Shown here: positions 1-8,287 of the stretch, one piece after another
How positions within the stretch are numbered: position 1 is the stretch's first letter
How the letters are laid out: every line of letters starts with the position of its first letter
Assembly: GCA_905215345.1 (NCBI GenBank)
Contig: CAJMPR010000001.1
Span: 124,001-188,000, forward strand
DNA: 64,000 bases
Origin: an uncultured bacterium
Lineage (GTDB): Bacteria; Bacteroidota; Bacteroidia; Bacteroidales; Bacteroidaceae
Direction: 5' to 3'
Position numbers and translations under genes: made by a program
The notes under the pieces: generated by a model
Told to the model about the DNA's origin: nothing
Database searches by the model: none
What the model saw: only the letters and a program-made list of their open reading frames with translations

Positions 1-1115
1 ATGATGTTTTGGGTGCCAAAGCTGAACAGGAAAAGAAATTTGCAGAGTTTGCCAAAGGTAAGCCCGAGTATGAAGGCATAGTAGAAAAAATCGATGCTAT
101 TGTTGAAAAAAGAATGCCTTTAACCCGCCAATTCAGCTATCTCTATGAAGCTTTGAACGGTGCCATTGAATTTGGAAGCACATTCATGGTGATGGACAAC
201 ATAAAGAAAGCACTGGAAGAGAAGAACGACTCGCTGCTCACTGCTTCCAAGGCTCAATTAGAGGGCGTATTCGACGCCATACACAACAAAGACTACGACC
301 ACGAAGTAGACCGTGCCGTAGCCAAAGCCATACTTCCCGCCCTTGCCAAAGCCCTGAACCCCGAAGAACTGCCCGATTTCTATCAGGTCATTCAAAAAGA
401 ATTTAAAGGGAATTACGATGCTTACGTAGACAATATCTATGATAACTCTATCCTTTCCAACCGTGCAAACTTCGACAAGTTCATGAAAAAGCCCACGGTA
501 AAGACCATCGAGAAGGACCCCGCAACGGCTTATTCACGCGCAAAGGTTGAAAAAAGAATAGCCGTAGGTCAAGCCTACGAAGATTTGAGTGCCGATCTCG
601 ACCTGTTGCACAAGGCTTATGTCCGTGGTTTGGGTGAAATGAAAATGCCCGTACCGTCTTATCCGGATGCCAACTTCACACTCCGCCTGACATACGGTAA
701 TATAAAACCATACAGTCCGCGCAATGCCGTACATTATAAATATTACACCACGGCAGACGGTGTCCTCGAAAAAGAGAATCCCGAAGACCGTGAATTTGAA
801 GTACCCGCCAAGTTGAAAGAATTAATCCTGAACAAGGACTTCGGACGCTACGCCATGGCAGACGGCACAATGCCTGTTTGTTTCCTTACCACGAACGACA
901 TTACCGGCGGTAATTCAGGTAGCCCCGTTATCAACGGCGAAGGCCAACTTATCGGCTGTGCTTTCGATGGCAACTGGGAATCATTGAGCGGTGATATCAA
1001 CTTTGATAACAATCTGCAACGTTGTATCGCGCTTGACATCCGCTATGTACTTTTCATTCTGGAAAAGTTAGGTGGTTGCGAACACTTGATAAAGGAAATG
1101 AACATAATCGAGTAA
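1..1115 (+). CDS. S46 family dipeptidyl-peptidase, DPP7-like (5' end outside window)
   Basis: This is the C-terminal half of a periplasmic S46 serine exopeptidase that removes dipeptides from the N-terminus of oligopeptides. The frame is open at the left edge (first full codon at base 3), so the His and Asp of the triad are outside the window. The nucleophile motif GGNSGSPV is present near the C-terminus. Eighteen residues after the catalytic Ser the sequence reads FDG. In characterised S46 enzymes this position is Gly in DPP7 (hydrophobic P1) and Arg in DPP11 (acidic P1), so DPP7-type specificity is inferred. It is followed by a complete S46 paralogue in the same direction. Family assignment is firm; the subtype is an inference. 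Confidence 0.9.
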   Translation, partial: DVLGAKAEQEKKFAEFAKGKPEYEGIVEKIDAIVEKRMPLTRQFSYLYEALNGAIEFGSTFMVMDNIKKALEEKNDSLLTASKAQLEGVFDAIHNKDYDHEVDRAVAKAILPALAKALNPEELPDFYQVIQKEFKGNYDAYVDNIYDNSILSNRANFDKFMKKPTVKTIEKDPATAYSRAKVEKRIAVGQAYEDLSADLDLLHKAYVRGLGEMKMPVPSYPDANFTLRLTYGNIKPYSPRNAVHYKYYTTADGVLEKENPEDREFEVPAKLKELILNKDFGRYAMADGTMPVCFLTTNDITGGNSGSPVINGEGQLIGCAFDGNWESLSGDINFDNNLQRCIALDIRYVLFILEKLGGCEHLIKEMNIIE

Positions 1116-1140
1116 TCGTTTTTTTGCCGACAGCACATAG

Positions 1141-1209
1141 TACGACTGAGGTACCCTAAGTATACGACTAAGGGTATCTAAGTCGTATACTTAGGGTACC
1201 TCAGTCGTA
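1141..1209. repeat. Perfect 29-bp inverted repeat with nested palindromes
   Basis: Arms 1141-1169 and 1181-1209 are perfectly complementary around an 11-nt loop. The words TACGACT, GGTACC-like and CTAAG recur several times in alternating orientation, so smaller hairpins (for example 1160-1190) compete with the full one. It lies between two co-directional peptidase genes. It may act as a terminator or mRNA-processing structure, but no long T-tract follows. Confidence 0.75.
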
Positions 1210-1254
1210 TACAGAAACTCCCCCCTCTCAAAACACCCTCTAACGCATATTTAT

Positions 1255-3429
1255 ATGAAACAATTAAGACTATCAATACTATCATTATTCCTTACATCGG
1301 GCCTTCTTTCTACTTACGCCAATGAAGGCATGTGGATGCTTACCGACCTCAAGAAACAAAATGAGGTCGCTATGACAGAGCTTGGATTGTTGATTCCTGC
1401 CGAAGATATCTATAACCCCAATGGAATAGCGCTGAAAGATGCCGTTGTACATTTTGGTGGCGGTTGCACCGGAGAAGTTATTTCATCCGAAGGTTTGGTA
1501 CTCACCAATCACCACTGCGGCTACGGAGCTATCCAGCAACACAGTAGGGTAGAACATGACTATCTGACGGATGGTTTCTGGGCTATGTCACGCAGTGAGG
1601 AACTCCCCTGTAAAGGGCTTACCGTTACCTATATCGACGAAATTATGGATGTAACGGATTATGTAAACGAGCAACTAAAGATAGATTCCGATCCGAACAG
1701 TACCAATTACCTTTCTCCCAAATATCTGACTATGATAGCCGACCGTTTCGCTTCCGAACAAGGGATTACACTAACACCCGGACGTACACTGGAACTCAAA
1801 GCTTTTTATGGTGGAAACAAGTATTATCTGTTCGTAAAAACCACTTACAGCGACATTCGCATGGTAGGCGCTCCTCCCTCTTCCATCGGAAAATTCGGTG
1901 CTGATACCGATAACTGGATGTGGCCGCGCCATACAGGTGACTTTTCCCTGTTCCGCATCTATGCAGATAAAGACGGTCAACCGGCAGAGTATAACGAGGG
2001 CAACGTACCTCTACAAGTGAAGAAACATCTCACTATCAGCCTTGCTGGCTATCGCGAAGGAGATTTTACTTTTGTCATGGGATTTCCCGGACGCAACTGG
2101 CGTTATATGATTTCCGACGAAGTAGAAGAACGCATGGAAACCACTAATTTCATGCGCCACCATGTGCGTGACGTCCGCCAACAGGCGCTCATGGAACAGA
2201 TGCTGAAGGATGACGCCGTACGTATTCACTATGCCAGTAAATATGCTTCTTCAGCCAATTACTGGAAGAATGCTATCGGCATGAACGAAGGGCTTATCCG
2301 TCTGAAAATATTAGATACAAAGAGGGCACAGCAGGAAGAACTTCTCGCCCGTGGTCGTGCACTGAATGATAGTTCTTATCAGAAGGCGTTCGACCAGATA
2401 CGCAACATCGTAAAACATCGTCGCAATGCCCTGTACCACCAACAGGCTATTCAGGAGGCTCTGATTACAGCCCTTGACTTTATGAAGATTCCCAATACCA
2501 CTCCGCTGGTAGCTGCGCTGAAGAGCAAGGACAAAAACAAGATAAAAGCTGCTTCCGACAGCCTGCAAATCGAAGCCGACAAGTATTTTGCATCAGTACC
2601 TTTCCCGGAGGTAGAACGAATCGTCGGCAAGAAAATGCTGCAAACCTATATGAAGTATATTCCCGCCGAACAAAGAATCGGCATCTTCCAGATTATCGAT
2701 AAACGCTTCAAAGGTGACAGTGATGCATTTATTGACGCATGCTTTGATTATTCAATCTTCGGTAGCAAAGAGAATTTTGCCAAATTCATCCGCAAACCCA
2801 GTTTGTATAAAATCGGCAATGACTGGATGACTTTATTCAAATTCTCCATTACCGACGGTTTGCTACGGACTACCATTGCCCAGGTAGATGCCAACAGAAA
2901 TTATAATGCAGCGCATAAAGTCTGGGTAAAAGGGATGATGGAACTGAAGCAAGCAAACGGTACTCCCATTTATCCCGATGCCAATTCTACCTTGCGCCTT
3001 ACCTACGGACGTGTATTACCGTATGAACCCGCTGACGGTGTGGAATATGATTATTATACCACACTGAAAGGAGCCATGGAAAAGGAAGATCCCGATAACT
3101 GGGAATTTGTTGTCCCTACGAGGTTGAAAGAGCTCTATCAAGCTAAAGATTATGGACGTTATGCCATGCCGGATGGAGAAATGCCCATCTGCTTCATTGT
3201 AAATACGGATAATACCGGTGGTAACTCCGGTAGCCCGGTATTCAATGCAAAAGGTGAGCTGATAGGCACAGCATTCGACCGTAATTATGAAGGTCTGACC
3301 GGTGATATTGCGTTCCGTCCGTCCTCACAGCGTGCCGCATGTGTAGATATCCGTTATACATTGTTTATTATAGATAAATATGCGGGTGCTTCGCACATCA
3401 TCAAAGAATTGACAATTACGGACAAATAA
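1255..3429 (+). CDS. S46 family dipeptidyl-peptidase, DPP11-like
   Basis: Complete 724-residue S46 serine peptidase, the usual length for the family. A signal peptide covers about residues 1-22, giving export to the periplasm. Triad regions are visible: TNHHCGY with His87, the WPRHTGDFS segment with the likely Asp, and GGNSGSPV with Ser658. Arg676 lies 18 residues after the Ser, the place where characterised DPP11 enzymes carry the Arg that selects Asp/Glu at P1, so acidic-P1 specificity is inferred. Paired with the DPP7-like neighbour it would release dipeptides of both classes for uptake as amino acid sources. A thioredoxin gene follows after 65 nt. Confidence 0.93.
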   Translation: MKQLRLSILSLFLTSGLLSTYANEGMWMLTDLKKQNEVAMTELGLLIPAEDIYNPNGIALKDAVVHFGGGCTGEVISSEGLVLTNHHCGYGAIQQHSRVEHDYLTDGFWAMSRSEELPCKGLTVTYIDEIMDVTDYVNEQLKIDSDPNSTNYLSPKYLTMIADRFASEQGITLTPGRTLELKAFYGGNKYYLFVKTTYSDIRMVGAPPSSIGKFGADTDNWMWPRHTGDFSLFRIYADKDGQPAEYNEGNVPLQVKKHLTISLAGYREGDFTFVMGFPGRNWRYMISDEVEERMETTNFMRHHVRDVRQQALMEQMLKDDAVRIHYASKYASSANYWKNAIGMNEGLIRLKILDTKRAQQEELLARGRALNDSSYQKAFDQIRNIVKHRRNALYHQQAIQEALITALDFMKIPNTTPLVAALKSKDKNKIKAASDSLQIEADKYFASVPFPEVERIVGKKMLQTYMKYIPAEQRIGIFQIIDKRFKGDSDAFIDACFDYSIFGSKENFAKFIRKPSLYKIGNDWMTLFKFSITDGLLRTTIAQVDANRNYNAAHKVWVKGMMELKQANGTPIYPDANSTLRLTYGRVLPYEPADGVEYDYYTTLKGAMEKEDPDNWEFVVPTRLKELYQAKDYGRYAMPDGEMPICFIVNTDNTGGNSGSPVFNAKGELIGTAFDRNYEGLTGDIAFRPSSQRAACVDIRYTLFIIDKYAGASHIIKELTITDK

Positions 3430-3494
3430 GATTAGTGAACAAAAGCCCGTTTCCTGCGTTATATAGACATAAACTATTATGAAAGGAAAAGAAT

Positions 3495-3791
3495 ATGGAA
3501 AAATTTGAAGAATTAATACAATCAGAAAAGCCCGTTTTAGTTGACTTCTTTGCTACCTGGTGTGGACCATGTAAAGCAATGCACCCGGTATTGGAAGGAC
3601 TCAAAGAAGAAATCGGTGATATGGCGCGTATTGCTAAAATAGATGTAGACCAGCATGAAGAGTTGGCCGCTCGTTATCGCATACAAGCCGTCCCTACATT
3701 TATTGTGTTCAAAAAAGGTGAAGCCGTATGGCGTCATTCAGGTGTTATCAGCGGTAAAGAGCTTAAAGCTGTTATCGAACAAAATTCTTAA
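3495..3791 (+). CDS. Thioredoxin (cytoplasmic)
   Basis: 98-residue single-domain thioredoxin without signal peptide. It has the redox motif WCGPC at about residues 22-26 and the cis-proline VPTF near residue 66. It reduces disulfides of cytoplasmic proteins with electrons from thioredoxin reductase, which is not in this window. The next gene, 8 nt downstream, is an exported thioredoxin-fold protein, so the two are probably co-transcribed and may serve cytoplasm and periplasm respectively. Bacteroides genomes carry several thioredoxins, so no symbol is given. Confidence 0.9.
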   Translation: MEKFEELIQSEKPVLVDFFATWCGPCKAMHPVLEGLKEEIGDMARIAKIDVDQHEELAARYRIQAVPTFIVFKKGEAVWRHSGVISGKELKAVIEQNS

Positions 3792-3799
3792 ATAGAAAA

Positions 3800-4270
3800 A
3801 TGAAAAAAGTTATAGCAATGGCTGTCCTTGTCCTCTCAAGCATGCTTACTTATGCTTGTACGGATGGGAACAAACAAAAACAAACCGAGCAGGAAGCAAC
3901 TGCCCAAGATGGAAATGTGATCGTAATGAATAAGGATATGTTTATTAAAAACGTATTCGATTACGAAAAATCCAAAGAGTGGAAATATGAAGGGAATAAA
4001 CCTGCCATCATCGACTTGTATGCCGACTGGTGTGGTCCTTGCCGCCTGACAGCTCCTATTATGAAGGAACTGGCGAAAGAATATGCCGGTAAAATCGTTA
4101 TATACAAGGTTAATGTAGATAAGGAAAAAGAACTGGCGGCTCTGTTCAATGCAACAAGCATTCCGCTCTTCGTCTTTATTCCAATGAAAGGTGAACCTCA
4201 GTTATTCAAAGGAGCCGCCGATAAGGCTACTTACAAGAAAGTAATTGACGAATTCTTGCTAAAGCAGTAA
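3800..4270 (+). CDS. Exported thioredoxin-fold protein
   Basis: 156 residues: an N-terminal signal ending in LTYAC (Cys20; the lipobox is imperfect, so lipoprotein or cleaved periplasmic protein are both possible), a charged linker, then a thioredoxin domain with DWCGPCR near residue 74 and cis-Pro in SIPLF. A periplasmic disulfide reductase or oxidase role is inferred. It starts 8 nt after the cytoplasmic thioredoxin and ends before a strong hairpin that separates it from the convergent PHP gene. Confidence 0.85.
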   Translation: MKKVIAMAVLVLSSMLTYACTDGNKQKQTEQEATAQDGNVIVMNKDMFIKNVFDYEKSKEWKYEGNKPAIIDLYADWCGPCRLTAPIMKELAKEYAGKIVIYKVNVDKEKELAALFNATSIPLFVFIPMKGEPQLFKGAADKATYKKVIDEFLLKQ

Positions 4271-4296
4271 TTGCCTCCTGCAAGAAGTTTACATAA

Positions 4297-4350
4297 AAGG
4301 TGCCAATAAGTTAATATCGTATTTGAAGGATGTTAACTTATTGGCACCTT
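4297..4350. terminator. Hairpin between convergent genes
   Basis: Arms 4297-4314 and 4333-4350 form a perfect 18-bp stem with an 18-nt loop between the convergent thioredoxin and PHP genes, probably a bidirectional terminator. A second inverted repeat (4351-4360 with 4378-4387) follows; GTTAAC occurs three times in the region. Confidence 0.65.
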
Positions 4351-4393
4351 ATTAGTTAACTTCATTCCAGCAACGATGTTAACTAATAGTTTC

Positions 4394-5239
4394 TTATCCG
4401 ATTTCCACATCAGTCCATTTCCCGCCATGCAGTTCCGTCACCGCTTCAAAGCCTGCTTGCTTCAAAGTTTTTAAGGCATCCGGGCGTCCATTATTTATTC
4501 GCTCAGGATAGTGCGAATCACTGTTCACCTGAACACGGACACCTAATTCATGTAAAAAAGAGAAGTATCGTTCATTAGGATAGAAAGTTCCCAAATCATG
4601 GAAAGCCTTCGTATTGATTTCTATCTGATAACCACGACAAGCAATATCTTCAAAATACTCTCTCACCAAATGGTCATACCAAGGTTCGTCAAGCAAACCG
4701 GGACGATAACAGGCAGCATTATAATGCATTTTATCCGCATGTCCGACAATATCAAAGCCCCCCAGTTCCAACATCCGTCTTAACCGCTTATAGTACAGAC
4801 GTACTACACGCTCCAAATCTCCACTAAACTGCTCATCTATTATTTTCTTAAAAATATCTGCTGATACATCTACATCTACTACTTCGCCTTTATCATTGTA
4901 CAACAAATGTACAGAACCTATGCGATAATCCAACGGTAGTTCCCGAAAGCTGGCAATGGACGGATTACTTTCCTCGTTCAGATAGTCAATCTCCAAACCA
5001 ATATAAAGTTCGATCTTCGAGGCATATTTTTCCTTCAATCGACGGAACTCCTCCAGATAATCATTCATGCGATCCCACTCCATTGTCCAGGCAGTAGAAA
5101 ACGGCAGTGGAGCATGGGAGGAAAAGCCGTAGGAAGTAAAACCTTCACTCAAGGCGAACCGTACGAAGTCTTCCATACCGGCACGTCCGTCACAATATAG
5201 GCTATGGCTATGATAATTTGTTAAATTTCCACTCATCAC
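4394..5239 (-). CDS. PHP-family histidinol-phosphatase-like hydrolase
   Basis: 281 residues with the PHP metal-binding signature at the N-terminus (NYHSHSLYCDGRAG) and further ligand motifs (FSSHAPLPF, GLEIDYL, GHADKMHY, NSDSHYP), close to HisK/HisJ histidinol-phosphate phosphatases. This activity would make histidinol. The bifunctional hisB in this same window already encodes a HAD-type histidinol-phosphatase, so this enzyme is either redundant or acts on another phosphoester. It lies 42 nt downstream of the uup-like gene in the same direction, separated by a degenerate heptad repeat. Confidence 0.8.
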   Translation of the reverse strand: MMSGNLTNYHSHSLYCDGRAGMEDFVRFALSEGFTSYGFSSHAPLPFSTAWTMEWDRMNDYLEEFRRLKEKYASKIELYIGLEIDYLNEESNPSIASFRELPLDYRIGSVHLLYNDKGEVVDVDVSADIFKKIIDEQFSGDLERVVRLYYKRLRRMLELGGFDIVGHADKMHYNAACYRPGLLDEPWYDHLVREYFEDIACRGYQIEINTKAFHDLGTFYPNERYFSFLHELGVRVQVNSDSHYPERINNGRPDALKTLKQAGFEAVTELHGGKWTDVEIG

Positions 5240-5281
5240 TTTTATCGCTTTATCACCTTATCATTTATTATCTTATCCCAA
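5240..5281. repeat. Degenerate heptad repeat after the uup-like stop codon
   Basis: On the minus strand the bases following the TAG stop are successive GATAA/GTGATAA-like units of about 7 nt, filling the whole gap up to the PHP start. This is the same type of stop-codon-abutting repeat as at 42.0, 52.5 and 56.6 kb. Confidence 0.5.
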
Positions 5282-7168
5282 CTACCCTTCTATTTCACTT
5301 AGTTCCAGCCAACGCATCGTCTTCTCATCAATCAAGTCTGTTACCTCAGGCAATCGTTTTGATTTCTCAGTCAGTTCTTCTACCGAGAGTGTACCGCTAC
5401 ACAATGCCTCTTCTATGGATGCTTTCTCTGTTTCTAATTCGGCAATATCTTGTTCAAGTTGTTCAAATTCACGCCTTTCTTTGAAAGACATCCGGCGTTT
5501 CTCATTCAAACGTACTTTGGCAGCCTTCTCTTCCTGTGCTTTATCGACTTCTTTCTCCTTTTCTTTATCCAGATGCTCTTTCACATCCTTCCAATCGCGA
5601 TATTGAGTGTAGTTGCCCGGAAAATCGCGTATATCTCCCTGACCATTGAAGACCAGCAGATGATCTACTACCTTATCCATGAAATAACGGTCATGGCTCA
5701 CTACAATGGCGCAACCCTTGAAGTTCTGCAAGTATTCTTCCAATACATTCAGCGTAACGATATCAAGGTCATTGGTCGGTTCATCCAATACAAGGAAATT
5801 AGGATTACGCATCAACACCGTACATAGATAAAGACGGCGACGTTCACCGCCACTCAATTTATAGACGTAGCTATGTTGCGTTTCGGGTGTAAAAAGGAAA
5901 TGTTGCAGGAATTGGGATGCAGTCAGCTTCTTGCCGTTACCCAATTCTATTACTTCGGCAAACTCCTGCACCACATCTATAACTTTCATCTGCTCGTCAA
6001 ACTGCAAACCATCTTGTGAATAATAGCCGAAACGTACCGTTTCACCTATATCAAGCATACCGCTATCGGCACTCTCCAATCCCATCAGGATTTTGATGAA
6101 GGTGGATTTACCCGTACCGTTATTCCCCACAATGCCCATCTTTTCATAACGGGCAAATATATAAGAAAAATCGTCCAGTATCTTCAGGTCACCGAAAGAC
6201 TTATAAAGATGGTCGGCTTCGAATATTTTGCTACCGATATAAGATGCTTTCACTTCCAATTTTACATTGTCATTATTGAAACGTTGCTTAGCTACTTTTT
6301 CCAACTCATAAAAAGCATCTTCCCGGTAACGGGCTTTATGTCCACGGGCTTGAGGCATACGGCGCATCCATTCCAGTTCGGTGCGATAGAGATTATTGGC
6401 ACGTTCTACTTCCACCGTTTTGGATTCAATACGTTCTTGACGCTTTTCCAGATAATAACTATAATTACCCTTATATTGATAGACCTGCTGATTATCTATT
6501 TCAATGATTTCCGAACAAACGCGGTCAAGGAAGTAACGGTCATGTGTCACCATCAATAAAGTGAGATTTGTACGGCGCAGATAATCTTCCAGCCATTCGG
6601 TCATATCGAGATCCAGATGATTGGTAGGTTCATCCAGGATTAAAAGATCGGGCTCAGTGATAAGTGTATTGGCAAGCGCCACACGTTTTAATTGTCCACC
6701 GGAAAGGAATTTCACCTGTTGGTTGAAATCACGGATTTTTAGTTGCGAAAGAATCTGTTTGGCTTTTTGCTCATATTCCCATGCCTTTTCATGATCCATA
6801 CGTACCAAAATTTCATCCAGACCGGGATGACCTTCCGTCTCCATGCAACGTTCGTACTCCTTTATCAGTTCTACGGTACTGTTACCATGATGGAAACAGG
6901 CTTCCAGTACGGTCAATTCTTCAGGATATTGAGGGTCTTGCTCCAGATAACACACCCGTATATCGCGTCTGAAAGAAATTGTTCCCCCATCATACCCTTC
7001 TTTACCGGAAAGGATATTAAGCAATGTCGATTTACCGGTGCCATTCTTGGCAATCAAGCCTACACGCTGTCCCTCAGACAAACCAAAAGATATATTCTCG
7101 AATAATACCAGGTCACCGAAGGACTTGGTCAAGTTTTCCACTTGAAGAATTGAATTTACCGCTGCCAA
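5282..7168 (-). CDS. uup: ABC-F family ATPase, Uup-type
   Basis: 628 residues with two ABC ATPase domains and no membrane segments. First domain: Walker A in AKNGTGKST, signature LSGGQLKR, Walker B LLILDEPTNHLDLD. Second domain: NNGTGKST, LSGGERRR and LVLDEPTNDLD. A charged coiled-coil C-terminal extension (about residues 530-620) is typical of Uup. ABC-F proteins act on ribosomes; Uup also affects transposon excision in E. coli. It starts 19 nt after the stop of the DUF3805-like gene and is probably in an operon with it. Confidence 0.88.
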   Translation of the reverse strand: MAAVNSILQVENLTKSFGDLVLFENISFGLSEGQRVGLIAKNGTGKSTLLNILSGKEGYDGGTISFRRDIRVCYLEQDPQYPEELTVLEACFHHGNSTVELIKEYERCMETEGHPGLDEILVRMDHEKAWEYEQKAKQILSQLKIRDFNQQVKFLSGGQLKRVALANTLITEPDLLILDEPTNHLDLDMTEWLEDYLRRTNLTLLMVTHDRYFLDRVCSEIIEIDNQQVYQYKGNYSYYLEKRQERIESKTVEVERANNLYRTELEWMRRMPQARGHKARYREDAFYELEKVAKQRFNNDNVKLEVKASYIGSKIFEADHLYKSFGDLKILDDFSYIFARYEKMGIVGNNGTGKSTFIKILMGLESADSGMLDIGETVRFGYYSQDGLQFDEQMKVIDVVQEFAEVIELGNGKKLTASQFLQHFLFTPETQHSYVYKLSGGERRRLYLCTVLMRNPNFLVLDEPTNDLDIVTLNVLEEYLQNFKGCAIVVSHDRYFMDKVVDHLLVFNGQGDIRDFPGNYTQYRDWKDVKEHLDKEKEKEVDKAQEEKAAKVRLNEKRRMSFKERREFEQLEQDIAELETEKASIEEALCSGTLSVEELTEKSKRLPEVTDLIDEKTMRWLELSEIEG

Positions 7169-7187
7169 TTTTATCTATTTACTTATG

Positions 7188-7994
7188 TTATAACAAGTTC
7201 TTATAGGTCTCTATCAAATCACAGGCCTCTCCGGCTTTTACCTTACTCCAGACCAGCTTCATGGGATCTATCATTGCATTGGTTTCGATATTCAGTAAAA
7301 CGGGAGCTTCGCGATTACCATCAACCAATGTACGCCATTCCACACCATCTACTTCATTAGTAAGAATCACACAAAGTGTAATGCCCAACGCCAGCCAAAG
7401 TTCTTTCTTTTTAGCACCTATGCTATCACTATCAACAATCTGCTGCATATTGGTAATGTCTTCTTCCAATCCCTGAAAGTCTTTCTTCAACTGCTCTTTC
7501 ACCATTGCACTCACCCACTCAAATGCTTCATTTATCTGATAAATCTCCGAAAGCCGTACAGGAATTGTCTCAGCCGGATATTTTTTATCAGCTTTACGTA
7601 TTTCCAATGAAGCTATCACCTCTTCTGCCGCAGTAACCGGTTCTCCTTTACGTACGGTAAATGAGCACTCGAAAGCAATATCATCGACTCCTGCAATCCA
7701 AAGATGAGATGTATAATATGCTCCCTCCTCTTCAAACATTTCTTTGCTATATGCACAGTCCAGAAGACCGACTTTCACTAAGGTAGCCAAAGGGTTATCT
7801 TTCAACTCCTGACGGACAGCGTCTTTACCATATGTAGCATTACCTTTGTATGCAGAGATACGGAAATTACCGGTCCACTCATTAGGATTATAAAATAGGA
7901 AAGAACCTTCCCCATCTTCAAATTCGTTCCAGTCTGCCGGATATATCATAGAGAACCATGCTCCCGGAGAGATAAATTTCTTGTCTTGTTCCAT
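7188..7994 (-). CDS. DUF3805/DUF3806-like protein
   Basis: 268 residues without signal peptide. The N-terminal half (GAWFSMIYPADWNEFEDGEG and onward) resembles DUF3805, and the C-terminal half (from about residue 150, with LGITLCVILTNEVDGVEW) resembles DUF3806. Both are known mainly from Bacteroides, and their function is unknown. The fold of the first part recalls PsbP/Mog1-like domains that begin with a surface 'yPadW' motif. It is the first gene of a likely three-gene minus-strand operon with uup and the PHP phosphatase. Confidence 0.7.
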   Translation of the reverse strand: MEQDKKFISPGAWFSMIYPADWNEFEDGEGSFLFYNPNEWTGNFRISAYKGNATYGKDAVRQELKDNPLATLVKVGLLDCAYSKEMFEEEGAYYTSHLWIAGVDDIAFECSFTVRKGEPVTAAEEVIASLEIRKADKKYPAETIPVRLSEIYQINEAFEWVSAMVKEQLKKDFQGLEEDITNMQQIVDSDSIGAKKKELWLALGITLCVILTNEVDGVEWRTLVDGNREAPVLLNIETNAMIDPMKLVWSKVKAGEACDLIETYKNLL

Positions 7995-8014
7995 ACTAAA
8001 TTGACTAATCCTCG

Positions 8015-8022
8015 CAAAGATA
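8015..8022 (-). promoter_or_regulatory. Bacteroides -7 element upstream of the DUF3805-like gene
   Basis: On the minus strand the bases read TATCTTTG, matching TAnnTTTG, 21 nt before the start codon. No good -33 TTG lies at the expected distance. Confidence 0.35.
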
Positions 8023-8097
8023 ATACCGACATACCTTTGCTATTTCTTGCAAAAATAACACTACCGTCGTTGATATGCAAACAAACAGAAACAAAAA

Positions 8098-8125
8098 AAC
8101 AGCCGATTCTCACGAACCGACTGTT
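8098..8125 (-). terminator. Rho-independent terminator after the SusC/SusD operon
   Basis: The minus-strand RNA forms a 12-bp stem with a GTGA loop and two G-U pairs, followed by a run of seven U (8091-8097). It lies 160 nt after the SusD stop. The rest of 7995-8287 shows no gene. Confidence 0.75.
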
Positions 8126-8287
8126 CCAATCATCATCTATGAATGAAGACTGTTTACGTCTCCAATATCTTAATAAGTCCTATATATCTATTTTTCGAGT
8201 GCAAAGATAATCAATGAAATAATATGCACATCAAGATTTTAAGATATTTAATTTAACGTTCTATAAACTAAGTCGTTTTATAGCCTG

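Noticed and set aside
8202..8209. TATCTTTG -7-like element on the minus strand after SusD
   Set aside because: It lies upstream of the SusC/SusD operon terminator, so transcripts from it would stop at 8098 before reaching a gene.
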